Positions 13,301 through 21,125 are shown, counted from the stretch's first letter. The stretch: 64,000 bases of DNA from Neisseria yangbaofengii (GCF_014898075.1 NZ_CP062976.1:434001-498000); one strand, 5' to 3'. The notes: generated by a model from the sequence alone, not told the origin. Program-made: numbers and translations.

Positions 13301-14799
13301 CTTTCACTTACACCGTAACCGACGCGGATGGTGATAAATCGACTGCAACCTTGACCATCACCATTAATGGCCAAGATGCCGATAAATCTGTGATTGGCAA
13401 CAACGGCTCGAATACCATTAAGGGTGGCACAGGTAACGATGCATTGATCGGCGATACCGGTGGTTACGAATTAATCATTAAACCAGGTCATGACTACAAC
13501 ATCGCGGTGATTTTGGATACGTCGGGTAGTATGGCGAGTTACAGAACCTCTACTGGTGAAGCATATATCGAGATTGCCCGTAAATCGTTGCTGAAGTTGG
13601 CACAAGATTTTGCGGATCATGACGGTAATTTGAATGTGACCCTGTTTGCTTTCGGTACAACTGCTAAGCAAGTGATTACCCTCAATAATTTGACTGAGTC
13701 TAATGTTGACCAATTGGTAGCGAAGATTGAGGGCTTGATAGCCGGCGGTGCAACCAACTATGACCATGTATTCCGTGAAGCAGCGGCTTGGTTCAACCAA
13801 GTATCAGGCAATGGTTACAACAACGTAACTTACTTCCTGACTGACGGTCAACCTACTACTTGGGGCAATACCGGTATGGTAGCTCACCGAGGCTACTTGA
13901 CTCAACTTGACGTTGATAAAGCGTTGGAAAGCTTTACCAAGTTGTCAGCGGTGTCAGATGTTCATGCGGTAGGCTTCTCGCAAGGTATTCAAGAAAGAAT
14001 GTTGAGCTTCTTCGACAATACCGTAGCAGAGGGTAATTCGGTGCAATACGATAGCTTTATTTACAACAGCTACCAGCTGCCTCCTGTAAATTACCGTGGC
14101 TCTGCAGGTGAAGCACAAGTGGTATCGACGCCTGAAGAGCTGGATGCGGCTTTGGAAAGCGGTACGGTTGAGCGCGTGTTGAATTCGGTGTCTAGCGATA
14201 CCTTGTATGGCGGCGAGGGTGATAACATTCTTATCGGCGACAGCATCAACACTGACCACCTGAGCTGGACGAACGGCATTACTGGTATTCAGCACTATGC
14301 TGGTACTCACGACGGTATGGGTGCCCGCGCGTTGACCGAATACATTAAGTGGACGGAAAACAGCGGTAGCGATGCAACCGAACAGCAAGTCGGCGATTAT
14401 GTTCGTGAGAACTGGGTTAAATTGCTGGATGACCGTATCGATGGTGGTAACGACACCTTAGTTGGCGGTTCCGATAACGACATCTTGTTCGGCGGTGCCG
14501 GTAACGACACCTTGACCGGTGGCGCTGATGCAGACAAGTTTGTCTTCCTGGCCAACAGCAACAGCGGTCACGATGTGATTACCGACTTCGAAGCCGGCGT
14601 GGATAAAGTGGTATTTGCCGACTTGGTTAGCCCGCAGGAGTTGTCAAACGCTGTTTGGGATGACGCAAACCATGTCTTGAGCTTTACCGGTGTGGCAAAA
14701 GATGGCCAAACTTACCAAAACAGCATTACCTTCCAAGGTCTGTCTGCTGGCGAGACACTGGAATCTGTATTGCAAAACCACATTGAAACCCTGGGCTAA
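4366..14799 (+). CDS. Giant Bap/RTX-type adhesin with 23 near-identical Ig-like repeats, VWA domain and type I secretion C-terminus
   Basis: A 3477-residue secreted surface protein. Residues 1-165 look like the BapA prefix domain, with no cleavable signal peptide and one hydrophobic stretch (about 143-161) followed by DDDDKDN. From about 171 come four divergent bacterial Ig-like units, then 23 nearly identical 93-residue units, then one more divergent unit. Next are a cadherin/VCBS-like domain (about 2850-3000), a VWA domain with MIDAS DTSGS at 3051-3055, and RTX nonapeptides such as GGAGNDTLTGG near the end. The C-terminus resembles the VC_A0849-type type I secretion target. Export would need an ABC/MFP/TolC system, which is not encoded in this window. 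Likely role: cell-cell adhesion and biofilm. There is a single Cys near residue 2725. AAAGG lies just upstream of the ATG. Confidence 0.9.
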   Translation: MSKNITLKINNAKETVETVQFQTASGEVLRIPAQAKVNYQFIDDATQFGPENIMTKRVGDNLEVAFEGSDISNPDLIIEGYYSSETDASKSSLLIGQHENGGMYPYVPESAEPADAVTMLAEEVEAGQALGGEIINSLWAPNPLWLLALLPLGAAAAVLAKNDDDDKDNKAFITVDAPNDPSNAKPTIAGTVDDVEPGQVVTLTITDSNGNTQIVTTTVQEDSTYSVEVPNELPDGPYRVEAVVADKAGNVAKASDSSVIDAVVLLTVDAPDEVSNDNTPLITGTSDAIGQIVTLTITDSEGVTHTLTAPVNEEGEYFIEVPDELPDGKYTVEAKVSNTDGKTAAATDEGTIDTTATITVDAPDGTSNDNTPTIVGTTDAEDGQVVTLTITDSKGQVQTVTAEVKDGKYSVEVPNELADGEYTVTAKVTDKVGNPSNIAEDKGDIDTTAAITVNAPDLTTDNSPTVTGTTTDVEEGQIVTVTVTDSEGNVVQTLTTTVKADGTYSVDVPLRAPLLDGKYTVEAQVTDKVGNSAKAVDDMPMVIDTTAPVITVDVPEAGNDTTPTVTGTTDAPEGTVVTVTVTDANGGTQVVTTTVKGDGSFEVEVPNELPEGPVKVTAEVEDPAGNKGQASDEGTIDTTAPVITVDVPEAGNDTTPTVTGTTDAPEGTVVTVTVTDANGGTQVVTTTVKGDGSFEVEVPNELPEGPVKVTAEVEDPAGNKGQASDEGTIDTTAPVITVDVPEAGNDTTPTVTGTTDAPEGTVVTVTVTDANGGTQVVTTTVKGDGSFEVEVPNELPEGPVKVTAEVEDPAGNKGQASDEGTIDTTAPVITVDVPEAGNDTTPTVTGTTDAPEGTVVTVTVTDANGGTQVVTTTVKGDGSFEVEVPNELPEGPVKVTAEVEDPAGNKGQASDEGTIDTTAPVITVDVPEAGNDTTPTVTGTTDAPEGTVVTVTVTDANGGTQVVTTTVKGDGSFEVEVPNELPEGPVKVTAEVEDPAGNKGQASDEGTIDTTAPVITVDVPEAGNDTTPTVTGTTDAPEGTVVTVTVTDANGGTQVVTTTVKGDGSFEVEVPNELPEGPVKVTAEVEDPAGNKGQASDEGTIDTTAPVITVDVPEAGNDTTPTVTGTTDAPEGTVVTVTVTDANGGTQVVTTTVKGDGSFEVEVPNELPEGPVKVTAEVEDPAGNKGQASDEGTIDTTAPVITVDVPEAGNDTTPTVTGTTDAPEGTVVTVTVTDANGGTQVVTTTVKGDGSFEVEVPNELPEGPVKVTAEVEDPAGNKGQASDEGTIDTTAPVITVDVPEAGNDTTPTVTGTTDAPEGTVVTVTVTDANGGTQVVTTTVKGDGSFEVEVPNELPEGPVKVTAEVEDPAGNKGQASDEGTIDTTAPVITVDVPEAGNDTTPTVTGTTDAPEGTVVTVTVTDANGGTQVVTTTVKGDGSFEVEVPNELPEGPVKVTAEVEDPAGNKGQASDEGTIDTTAPVITVDVPEAGNDTTPTVTGTTDAPEGTVVTVTVTDANGGTQVVTTTVKGDGSFEVEVPNELPEGPVKVTAEVEDPAGNKGQASDEGTIDTTAPVITVDVPEAGNDTTPTVTGTTDAPEGTVVTVTVTDANGGTQVVTTTVKGDGSFEVEVPNELPEGPVKVTAEVEDPAGNKGQASDEGTIDTTAPVITVDVPEAGNDTTPTVTGTTDAPEGTVVTVTVTDANGGTQVVTTTVKGDGSFEVEVPNELPEGPVKVTAEVEDPAGNKGQASDEGTIDTTAPVITVDVPEAGNDTTPTVTGTTDAPEGTVVTVTVTDANGGTQVVTTTVKGDGSFEVEVPNELPEGPVKVTAEVEDPAGNKGQASDEGTIDTTAPVITVDVPEAGNDTTPTVTGTTDAPEGTVVTVTVTDANGGTQVVTTTVKGDGSFEVEVPNELPEGPVKVTAEVEDPAGNKGQASDEGTIDTTAPVITVDVPEAGNDTTPTVTGTTDAPEGTVVTVTVTDANGGTQVVTTTVKGDGSFEVEVPNELPEGPVKVTAEVEDPAGNKGQASDEGTIDTTAPVITVDVPEAGNDTTPTVTGTTDAPEGTVVTVTVTDANGGTQVVTTTVKGDGSFEVEVPNELPEGPVKVTAEVEDPAGNKGQASDEGTIDTTAPVITVDVPEAGNDTTPTVTGTTDAPEGTVVTVTVTDANGGTQVVTTTVKGDGSFEVEVPNELPEGPVKVTAEVEDPAGNKGQASDEGTIDTTAPVITVDVPEAGNDTTPTVTGTTDAPEGTVVTVTVTDANGGTQVVTTTVKGDGSFEVEVPNELPEGPVKVTAEVEDPAGNKGQASDEGTIDTTAPVITVDVPEAGNDTTPTVTGTTDAPEGTVVTVTVTDANGGTQVVTTTVKGDGSFEVEVPNELPEGPVKVTAEVEDPAGNKGQASDEGTIDTTAPVITVDVPEAGNDTTPTVTGTTDAPEGTVVTVTVTDANGGTQVVTTTVKGDGSFEVEVPNELPEGPVKVTAEVEDPAGNKGQASDEGTIDTTAPVITVDVPEAGNDTTPTVTGTTDAPEGTVVTVTVTDANGGTQVVTTTVKGDGSFEVEVPNELPEGPVKVTAEVEDPAGNKGQASDEGTIDTTAPVITVDVPEAGNDTTPTVTGTTDAPEGTVVTVTVTDANGGTQVVTTTVKGDGSFEVEVPNELPEGPVKVTAEVEDPAGNKGQASDEGTIDTTAEITVEAPDLSNDNTPLITGTTTDVEEGQVVTLTITDANCKAQVVTTTVKADGTYEVEVPNGLPDGNYTVDAKVTDKAGNEAVARDDNDGKGNVIDTTAPNVVAEDNAVKEASAEVVTGVIKVTDQSVASITVGGKDVMNASESNSVVITTKLGTLAITGYDAVKGEVSYRYTENGKAEDHSAGDDSVKDSFLVVVRDAAGNTAMDSLDIQITDTAPVAVDDVNSITETGSYVSGNVMDNDSLGADTPVSVTVDHNVGQYGLLTMGANGEYTYTLNPNSPVVKALNTGDTLQETFTYTVTDADGDKSTATLTITINGQDADKSVIGNNGSNTIKGGTGNDALIGDTGGYELIIKPGHDYNIAVILDTSGSMASYRTSTGEAYIEIARKSLLKLAQDFADHDGNLNVTLFAFGTTAKQVITLNNLTESNVDQLVAKIEGLIAGGATNYDHVFREAAAWFNQVSGNGYNNVTYFLTDGQPTTWGNTGMVAHRGYLTQLDVDKALESFTKLSAVSDVHAVGFSQGIQERMLSFFDNTVAEGNSVQYDSFIYNSYQLPPVNYRGSAGEAQVVSTPEELDAALESGTVERVLNSVSSDTLYGGEGDNILIGDSINTDHLSWTNGITGIQHYAGTHDGMGARALTEYIKWTENSGSDATEQQVGDYVRENWVKLLDDRIDGGNDTLVGGSDNDILFGGAGNDTLTGGADADKFVFLANSNSGHDVITDFEAGVDKVVFADLVSPQELSNAVWDDANHVLSFTGVAKDGQTYQNSITFQGLSAGETLESVLQNHIETLG
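6022..12438 (+). repeat. 23 tandem 279-bp repeats inside the adhesin gene
   Basis: The marker GACGTACCGG recurs at 6022, 6301, 6580 and every 279 bp up to 12160, giving 23 copies of a 93-codon unit. By eye the copies differ at only two synonymous third positions (Val GTG/GTA in EGTVV and Val GTG/GTA in FEVEV). Flanking Ig-like units (4876-6000 and 12439-12714) share the fold but differ at many bases. This pattern points to recent amplification or ongoing gene conversion; copy number is likely to vary between strains. Confidence 0.97.
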
Positions 14800-14817
14800 T
14801 CACATAGCCTGTCAAGA

Positions 14818-14846
14818 AAGCCCTGCTGAAAAGCAGGGCTTTTTTT
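14818..14846 (+). terminator. Rho-independent terminator of the adhesin gene
   Basis: A perfect 10-bp stem AAGCCCTGCT / AGCAGGGCTT with a GAAA loop, followed by a run of T, starts 19 bp after the adhesin stop codon. Confidence 0.9.
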
Positions 14847-14909
14847 ATTTGGATGATGTTGGCCGCAGGGGCATAAAAAGTCTGGCCGTCTGAAGCCTTA
14901 TGCATAAAA

Positions 14910-15894
14910 TATAGTGGATTCACTTTAAAATAGTACGGCGTTGGTTCGCCCAGCCGTATTATCTATAGTCAATCTCATGAATTTAAATAACACTCCTAAA
15001 CAACTCATCCACAGACACCACCCCAAGTTTTCTCCGTCTCGCCTTTAACCAAGCCCATTTCTTTTCGATGGGATTCAAGTCGGGGCTGTACGGCGGCATC
15101 CATAGGACGGTATGCCCCTTTCCCTTCAGCAAGGCTTCTGCCTTACCCTTATGAAACGCCGCATTGTCCATCACCACCACACTCTCGGGCGGCAGTTGCG
15201 GGATCAGTAACTGTTCGATCCAAGTGTCGAATATCCTGCTGTTGATGGAACAGTCAAACAAACCGACCGCAAACAGTTGATTATCATACAGCGCACCGAT
15301 GGCATTAGTCTGATTACGTCCCTGCCAGTCATGGGTATCAATACACCGTCTGCCTTTTGGGGCATAACCGTAAGGACGGTGGACGGAAGCTCTGAATCCG
15401 CTTTCGTCCAGCCAAACAATCGGACGTTCTTTCAGTTGGAAACGGTGTCTGAGTCTGATAAAGCGTTTTCTGAGCCGAACATCTGCTTTGGGGTGTTTAT
15501 TGGTCTTTTTTTCGGCTGATTCCGTATCTTTTCAATGCCTGGTGGATGCCGTTGGTCGAACAGTTGAGCCGTTGTGCCCGTTCGTAGCAATAGGCATCGG
15601 GGTATTGTTCGACGTCTCTAAGCAGTGCTTCTTTGGTAATTTTGAGGGGTTTTCTGTCTTTGGGATAGCCTTTGGGAATGGGATTCTTTTTCCATTTGAA
15701 CACGGTATCGCTGCCGATGCCGAGCTCTTTGGCTACTTGACGGATGGAGAGGCCTTGGGCGAGTTTGGCTAAGGCGAGCTGGCGGAAGTCTGTTGAATAG
15801 GTCATGGGGGAGATTGTAATTTATATTAGGGGGATTGACTATATACCGTCTTCGGCTCACCGCCTTGTCCTATTTTAAAATGAACCCACTATAA
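14910..15894. mobile_element. IS630-type insertion sequence
   Basis: Imperfect terminal inverted repeats TATAGTGGATTCACTTTAAA (left) and, read inward from the right end, TATAGTGGGTTCATTTTAAA bound a roughly 1-kb element that encodes a DDE transposase on the minus strand. The outermost TA at each end fits the TA target duplication of the IS630/Tc1-mariner group. The termini resemble those of Correia elements (TATAGTGGATTAA), as I remember them. The element sits between two converging DUS copies (14883-14894 and 15899-15910). Confidence 0.85.
14983..15805 (-). pseudogene. IS630-type transposase in two frames
   Basis: The first frame (15805 to 15497, 102 aa) starts MTYSTDFRQLALAKLAQG and carries a helix-turn-helix region. 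The rest continues in a different frame from about 15519 down to 14983 with WLDESGF, VVMDNAAFHK and a distal PDLNPIEKKW, i.e. the three DDE acidic residues. The join lies at the A-rich run near 15505-15512. The second frame is +1 (or -2) relative to the first. This may be programmed frameshifting, as in some IS630 relatives, or a single-base indel that inactivates the transposase; sequence alone does not decide. Confidence 0.75.
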
Positions 15895-15933
15895 AAGATT
15901 TCAGACGGCCTGCAAACTGAAAACATTCAAACC

Positions 15934-16054
15934 GAGACCTTTGCAAAACTTCTTCAAAAGCTAGCGCATTCAGAACCGACGTTATTCCCGCCTGATCGGG
16001 AATGACAGCCGTTTTGGTTTTTATTGATGATCCATGGGGTTTTGCAAAGGTTTC
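15934..16054. repeat. Small inverted-repeat element containing a dRS3-like palindrome
   Basis: GAGACCTTTGCAAAAC at 15934 is matched in inverted orientation by GTTTTGCAAAGGTTTC ending at 16054, bounding about 120 bp with no ORF. Inside, ATTCCC-N8-GGGAAT at 15984-16003 has the form of the neisserial dRS3 repeat. The GAGACCTTTGCAAAA ends recur at 25078. Such ends belong, as I recall, to IS5-family elements and their MITE derivatives in Neisseria. Bases 15895-16199 otherwise hold only DUS copies. Confidence 0.6.
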
Positions 16055-16148
16055 AAACCATAGCTGCTTATCAAGAATGCCATATGATTTTGGCAAACAA
16101 AGTAAAGTGTAATAGGTTGTCTGCTGATTAAAGCCAGATAAAATCATC

Positions 16149-16188
16149 AAGGCCGTCTGAAACATATTATTGTTTTCAGACGGCCTTT
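16149..16188 (-). terminator. DUS-pair terminator of the PepSY gene
   Basis: AAGGCCGTCTGAAAC and GTTTTCAGACGGCCTT form an inverted repeat with a short AT-rich loop, 11 bp beyond the stop of the PepSY gene on the minus strand. Confidence 0.8.
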
Positions 16189-16199
16189 TAACTGATGCT

Positions 16200-17612
16200 T
16201 TATTTAAACCATTTACCCAATGCCGGAATACGTGACAACAGTGCAAAGTCCAATATCGCAATCAGTAGAATTGCGATGATGGCAGTCGGAAAAAGCAGTG
16301 CCACCAGCAGAAGCGGTAAGGCCATTGCCCACCACACCGGCAATTCCACCTTGCTTGATGGCGGATTCAAACCGATGGCATGGCTTGGGCGGCGTTTCCA
16401 CCACATCACAAAGCCGCTGACACACATCAAAATTACTGCCAAACAAAACGCCACGTTAGCTGCTATGCTCCACCAGCCCAGCGTGCCCATGTGCAGCGCG
16501 ATGCTTACCGCCATGAATTTGCCGAACGCGTTGTAGTCATCGTAACGGATATCGGCCAACTGCTTTCCACTGTATTGGTCGAGATGCACGGTGCGGTCGA
16601 TAAACGGGCTGTTGGCATCGTAACTCATCGAATCTTGTGACAGTGTCCACACACCTTTTTCACCTTTGGGCAGATTCACTTGATAGCGGCCTTGAAAACC
16701 GATTTCGCGTGCGTAGCGGTCAACGGTTTCCAGTGTCATCGGTTCGTCAGGGTTAACGCCGTCTTTGCCTAAAGTCGTACCTGATTGCGGCATGGGCGTC
16801 AGCTCCAACACCCACGGTACTTCTTTAGTTTTGCCGTCATTTAATAACTCGCCGTAGGTGGCAAAATCTGATTCGGGGTTGGGTGCCACGCCCCATTTAC
16901 CTGCCGGAAACTGGCTCCAAGCCTGCACCGCCTTGCCGCCCCAAATGCCTGCCCATGCGATGCCGGATAAGCAGAACAACAATAAAATCAGCGAAATCCA
17001 TGCGCCGGCTGCGCCGTGAATATCGCGCCAAGCCGAGCGGCCGGAAGTAATTTTCGGCAACAGTATATTTTTCAGACTGCCTTGTTTGTGCCACCACAAA
17101 TAAATGCCGGTGATAATCAGCAAAATGGTTAAGGATGCCGCAGTTTCTAATAAATAATCACCAAACGTACCGAGCAAAATATCGCTGTGGATTTCGTCCA
17201 TCAAATGATACCAATCCTGATTGCGCGGAAATACGCTGACTGCCTGCGCCGTGTAAGGATCAATCGCCACCATCATGGCCTTGTCGTTATCATTGACACG
17301 AAATATCGCCACCATATCATCGGCACGCGGGGCAATGTATTGCACAACCGAGGCCGTTTCCGACTGCAATGCACTGCGTGCTGCTTCAGCCTGCACCGAC
17401 AAAGGCCGTACCGCGGCTTGCGGGGTGACATGAATCCGTTCACCGTCACGGCCGCTGATGTTGGCAAACAGCAGCATGGCCAAGCCGGTGGCGGCCAGTA
17501 AGATTAAAAAAGGCGCGACAAAAAAGCCTGCGTAAAAATGCCAACGCCACACCGTGAGATAACGGCGGTTGGCCTGTTGTGCCATATCCGGCGCTGTATG
17601 GGTGCGGTTCAT
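16200..17612 (-). CDS. PepSY-domain inner-membrane protein (PiuB-like)
   Basis: A 470-residue membrane protein. It has an N-terminal TM helix right after a basic region (WRWHFYAGFFVAPFLILLAA, about 22-41), a periplasmic PepSY region, a second helix ending GIYLWWHKQG near 190-210, an RDIHGAAGAW segment into the third helix, and a C-terminal pair of helices around MCVSGFVMWWKRRP. This is the layout of PepSY-associated TM proteins, often iron-regulated and linked to siderophore or haem use (PiuB, FsrB-like reductases). No siderophore receptor is adjacent. It diverges from recC. I looked for a Fur box upstream and found only a weak resemblance, so regulation is unassigned. Function beyond the family is inference. 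Confidence 0.8.
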   Translation of the reverse strand: MNRTHTAPDMAQQANRRYLTVWRWHFYAGFFVAPFLILLAATGLAMLLFANISGRDGERIHVTPQAAVRPLSVQAEAARSALQSETASVVQYIAPRADDMVAIFRVNDNDKAMMVAIDPYTAQAVSVFPRNQDWYHLMDEIHSDILLGTFGDYLLETAASLTILLIITGIYLWWHKQGSLKNILLPKITSGRSAWRDIHGAAGAWISLILLLFCLSGIAWAGIWGGKAVQAWSQFPAGKWGVAPNPESDFATYGELLNDGKTKEVPWVLELTPMPQSGTTLGKDGVNPDEPMTLETVDRYAREIGFQGRYQVNLPKGEKGVWTLSQDSMSYDANSPFIDRTVHLDQYSGKQLADIRYDDYNAFGKFMAVSIALHMGTLGWWSIAANVAFCLAVILMCVSGFVMWWKRRPSHAIGLNPPSSKVELPVWWAMALPLLLVALLFPTAIIAILLIAILDFALLSRIPALGKWFK

Positions 17613-17897
17613 GTACTTTCCCTTTTGTATTAAAAGCAGATTATTATAGTGATAGTCTTGTTCTAAATAAATACAATTTTCATGAAAGTGGGAATGAATC
17701 TGATATAAGACAAATTTATCAGGAGAAATGGCTATATCCTGCTGAATTTGAAATATATATTTTTATTTTCAAACTAGGTTTATCTCACAATTGATATTTC
17801 ATATTTTATGTATCAGGCCGTCTGAAAATAAAACGTCACTAATTGTTCAGTCGGCCTTATAATCCATCAACATCTTTTATCTGCCTGAGATTGTGCC
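17613..17897. other. Divergent intergenic region between the PepSY gene and recC
   Basis: 285 bp, AT-rich. It contains one intact DUS (17817-17828) facing a mutated partner TTCAGTCGGCCT at about 17848, so the former hairpin is imperfect. No ORF or RNA gene recognised. Confidence 0.5.
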
Positions 17898-20800
17898 ATG
17901 TTTCATCTTTATCAATCCAACCGACTCGAATCGCTTGCCGCTTTGTTCAGCCGCATTCAGCAGCTTCACCCCTTAAAACACGCGCTGAGGGCGGAAGAAA
18001 TTGTGGTGCAAAGCCAAGGCATGCGCCGTTATTTGAGCAGCTATTTGGCGAAAGAAACGGGTGTGGCGGCCAATCTGAAATTTAGCCTGCCTGCCGGTTT
18101 GACATGGCGTTTGATGCGCGAGCTGATTCCCGATGTGCCCGCGCTCAGCCCGTTTTCGCCTGAAGTGATGCGCTGGCGGCTGTTGGCATTGTTCCGCAGC
18201 GAAGCGTTTCAGACGGCCTCAGAATTTGAAACCGTGCGCGACAAGCTGCAAAGCTATTTATGCAGTGGAGAATCCGCAGATTACCATTTGGCCGGGCAAC
18301 TGGCGGATATTTTTGACCAATATTTGGTGTACCGTCCGCAATGGGTTGATGCGTGGCAGGCAGGCAAATTGTTGGGTTTGGGCGAAGACGAAATCTGGCA
18401 GGCGCAATTGTGGCGTTTTCTTGACAACGGCAGGCAAACCGCGCCGCACCGCGTGGCCTTGTGGGAAACCTTGCTGGCCAATTTGTCGCCGCAAAACCTG
18501 CCCGAACGCCTTTTCGTATTCGGCATTTCCACCATGGCGCCGATGTATTTGCAGCTTTTTCAGGCCATTTCCGAGCATTGCGACGTGTTTGTGTTCGCAC
18601 TCAATCCGAGCGAACAGCATTGGGGCAATGTGATTGAAGCGGCACAGATTTTAAAAAGCGGCGACGATGTCGACTTGAGCCAAACCGGCCATCCGCTGCT
18701 GGCTTCATTGGGCAAACAGGGGCGAGATTTCTTTGATTTTTTGTCAGAAATCGAAATGGAAACGCCGGTGTATGAAACCGAAGACAGCGGCGAGGCAACC
18801 TTGCTGCACCGTCTGCAAAACGATATTCAAACGCTGTCGCTGCCGTCTGAAAACGCCGACGGGCAGGGCGATGCGCTGCTTTCGGACGGCTCTGTCCGCG
18901 TAGTGTCGGCACACAGTCCTTTGCGCGAGCTGCAAATTTTGAAAGACCAACTGCTGCACATTCTGCACGAACATCCCGACTGGCAGCCGCACGACATCGC
19001 CGTGCTGACCCCGAATATCGAACCCTACAGCCCGTTTATCGAAGCCGTGTTCGGCCGTGCGGCAGACGGTACGCAAGCCTTGCCGTATTCCATTTCCGAT
19101 GTGAAACTCAGCCGCCGCCAGCCGCTTTTTTACGCGCTGGAACAAGTATTGGCCTTACTGGAAAGCCGCTTTGAAGTGGATAAAGTGCTGCCGCTGCTCG
19201 ACAGCCATTTGGTGCAAAACCGCTTTGAAATCAGCGAAGGCGATTTGCCGCTGCTGCACGACACCATCGCCGAACTCAACGTGCATTGGGGCTTGGACGA
19301 ACACATGCGCGGCGCGTCGGATAATTTGTTTACATGGCAGCAGGCTTTGTCGCGCTTGGTGCTGGGTTGGATGCTGCCCGCCGGCGGCGACGGCATGTGG
19401 CAAAACGTCAGCGCGTGGCACGGCGATGTCAACCGGTTGGCCGTGTTCAGCCGCTTCAGCGCCTTTATGCAGACCTTGGCCGACACCGCGCAAACATGGC
19501 AAACCGCCGCCACGGCAGAAGAATGGATTGAACGCATACGCCGATTGCGCAACGGCCTATTTGCCTTGGGCGACGACGACCAATACGCCGCGCAGCAATT
19601 CGAACAAGCTTTGGTGAAATGGCAGGAAGAAGTTGAATTGTCAGGATTTTCAGACGGCCTGTTGCCGCAGCACACCGTTATCCGACACATCAGCCGCTTT
19701 TTGAGCAGCGAAAGCCAAGCAGGATTTTTGCGCGGCGGCATTACCTTCTGCAGCATGGTGCCGATGCGCAGCCTGCCGTTTAAGGTGTTGTGTTTGTTGG
19801 GTCTGAACGACGGTGATTTCCCGCGCAACACCAAGCCGGCCGTGTTTGACCTGATTGCCAAACACCCGAAAAAAGGCGACCGCGCCCGCCGCGATGACGA
19901 CCGCTATCTGTTTCTCGAAGCCATCATCAGCGCGCGCGAGATTCTGTATTTGTCGTATGTCGGCCGCAGCATTGTCAACGATGCCGAGCTGGCGCCGTCG
20001 GCCTTGTTGAGCGAATTCACCGACACTGTCGCCGAAATGACCGGAAAACGCAGCAAAGATCTGCTGGCCGGCTGGGTGTGCCACCATCCGCTGCAGGCCT
20101 TTTCCACGCGCTATTTCCGGCCGCAAGATTCTGCCAAGCTCATCAGTACGCGCCGTGATTACGCCCAAGCTCTGAATGAAGCGGCACACAGGCCGTCTGA
20201 AAAAATGACACCGTTTTTCAACCAACCTTTGGGTGAAGAAGCCGAACCACCGGCCATCGTTACGCAAAACGAATTCATCGGTTTTTGGAAAAATCCCGTC
20301 AAAGCATGGCTGCGCAATGCCTTGGGCTGGCGTGAACCGTATCGCGACGAAGTATGGCAATCGGCCGAGCCGTTCGAGCCGGAACAGGGTGAAAAAATCG
20401 CCGATGCGTATTTGGAAGCGCGGCGCCGGCGGCAGGATTTTGCCGCCGTCGAAACCAAGCTCAATGCCGAAAGCCTGTTGCCTGCCGGTGAATTGGGCAA
20501 TTTGTGGCAGCAGCGTTTCCAAGCAGCCGCCAAGCAGCTTGACCAAGATTTACTCGAAAGCCCGAAAGTGCCGCCGGTGGCTTACGAGTCGGCGTTCGAC
20601 CGGCAAACCTTAATCGGCAGCCTGAATCATGTGTATCAGTGCGGCCAAATTGTGTTCCGCAACAAAAAGCTCAACGCCCCCGAACGCATTGCCTTGCTGC
20701 TGGAACATATTTTGTTCAATGCCGTGAGGCCGTCTGAAAGTGAAAGCAGCCTGACCTATTTTGTGTCGAATGACGAAACCGTGGTCTACCCCGAAATCGA

Positions 20801-21125
20801 CCGCCAAACCGCCCGCGACATCCTGCAAACATGGCTTGGATACTACAATATCGGCCAACACCGCCCGTTGCCGTTTTTTGCGAAAACCAGCTTGGCCGCT
20901 GCCGAAGCCTATCTGAAAAAACAGGAATGGCAAGCCGCACAATCCGCCGCCGCGGCTGCGTATTTCGGCAGTAAAATGAGCACGGGGCAGGGCAGCTACA
21001 CCGAAGTGGCCTTGGTGTTCGGGCATGATGAAGAATCGCCGCCGGATACGCCGTTGTTTGAAAATCTGATTATCGACATGTTGGTACCGTTGCTGGCTGC
21101 GGTGTCGCCATCGAAAGAAGCGTAG
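17898..21125 (+). CDS. recC: Exodeoxyribonuclease V gamma subunit RecC
   Basis: 1075 residues, near the usual length of about 1120. The N-terminus MFHLYQSNRLESLAALF is the standard RecC opening, and VVQSQGMRRYLS, FGISTMAPMYL, SAHSPLRELQILKD and a DGDFPR-containing central block follow as in RecC. RecC is the inactivated-helicase subunit of RecBCD that recognises Chi and guides double-strand break repair; in Neisseria it also matters for recombination. recB and recD are not adjacent, which is common in this genus. The start has no strong ribosome binding site, but the position matches the family N-terminus. Several DUS are internal (e.g. 18211, 19650, 20190, 20730). Confidence 0.93.
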   Translation: MFHLYQSNRLESLAALFSRIQQLHPLKHALRAEEIVVQSQGMRRYLSSYLAKETGVAANLKFSLPAGLTWRLMRELIPDVPALSPFSPEVMRWRLLALFRSEAFQTASEFETVRDKLQSYLCSGESADYHLAGQLADIFDQYLVYRPQWVDAWQAGKLLGLGEDEIWQAQLWRFLDNGRQTAPHRVALWETLLANLSPQNLPERLFVFGISTMAPMYLQLFQAISEHCDVFVFALNPSEQHWGNVIEAAQILKSGDDVDLSQTGHPLLASLGKQGRDFFDFLSEIEMETPVYETEDSGEATLLHRLQNDIQTLSLPSENADGQGDALLSDGSVRVVSAHSPLRELQILKDQLLHILHEHPDWQPHDIAVLTPNIEPYSPFIEAVFGRAADGTQALPYSISDVKLSRRQPLFYALEQVLALLESRFEVDKVLPLLDSHLVQNRFEISEGDLPLLHDTIAELNVHWGLDEHMRGASDNLFTWQQALSRLVLGWMLPAGGDGMWQNVSAWHGDVNRLAVFSRFSAFMQTLADTAQTWQTAATAEEWIERIRRLRNGLFALGDDDQYAAQQFEQALVKWQEEVELSGFSDGLLPQHTVIRHISRFLSSESQAGFLRGGITFCSMVPMRSLPFKVLCLLGLNDGDFPRNTKPAVFDLIAKHPKKGDRARRDDDRYLFLEAIISAREILYLSYVGRSIVNDAELAPSALLSEFTDTVAEMTGKRSKDLLAGWVCHHPLQAFSTRYFRPQDSAKLISTRRDYAQALNEAAHRPSEKMTPFFNQPLGEEAEPPAIVTQNEFIGFWKNPVKAWLRNALGWREPYRDEVWQSAEPFEPEQGEKIADAYLEARRRRQDFAAVETKLNAESLLPAGELGNLWQQRFQAAAKQLDQDLLESPKVPPVAYESAFDRQTLIGSLNHVYQCGQIVFRNKKLNAPERIALLLEHILFNAVRPSESESSLTYFVSNDETVVYPEIDRQTARDILQTWLGYYNIGQHRPLPFFAKTSLAAAEAYLKKQEWQAAQSAAAAAYFGSKMSTGQGSYTEVALVFGHDEESPPDTPLFENLIIDMLVPLLAAVSPSKEA

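Noticed and set aside
17636-17680. Fur box upstream of the PepSY gene
   Set aside because: The AT-rich sequence matches the consensus too poorly to call.
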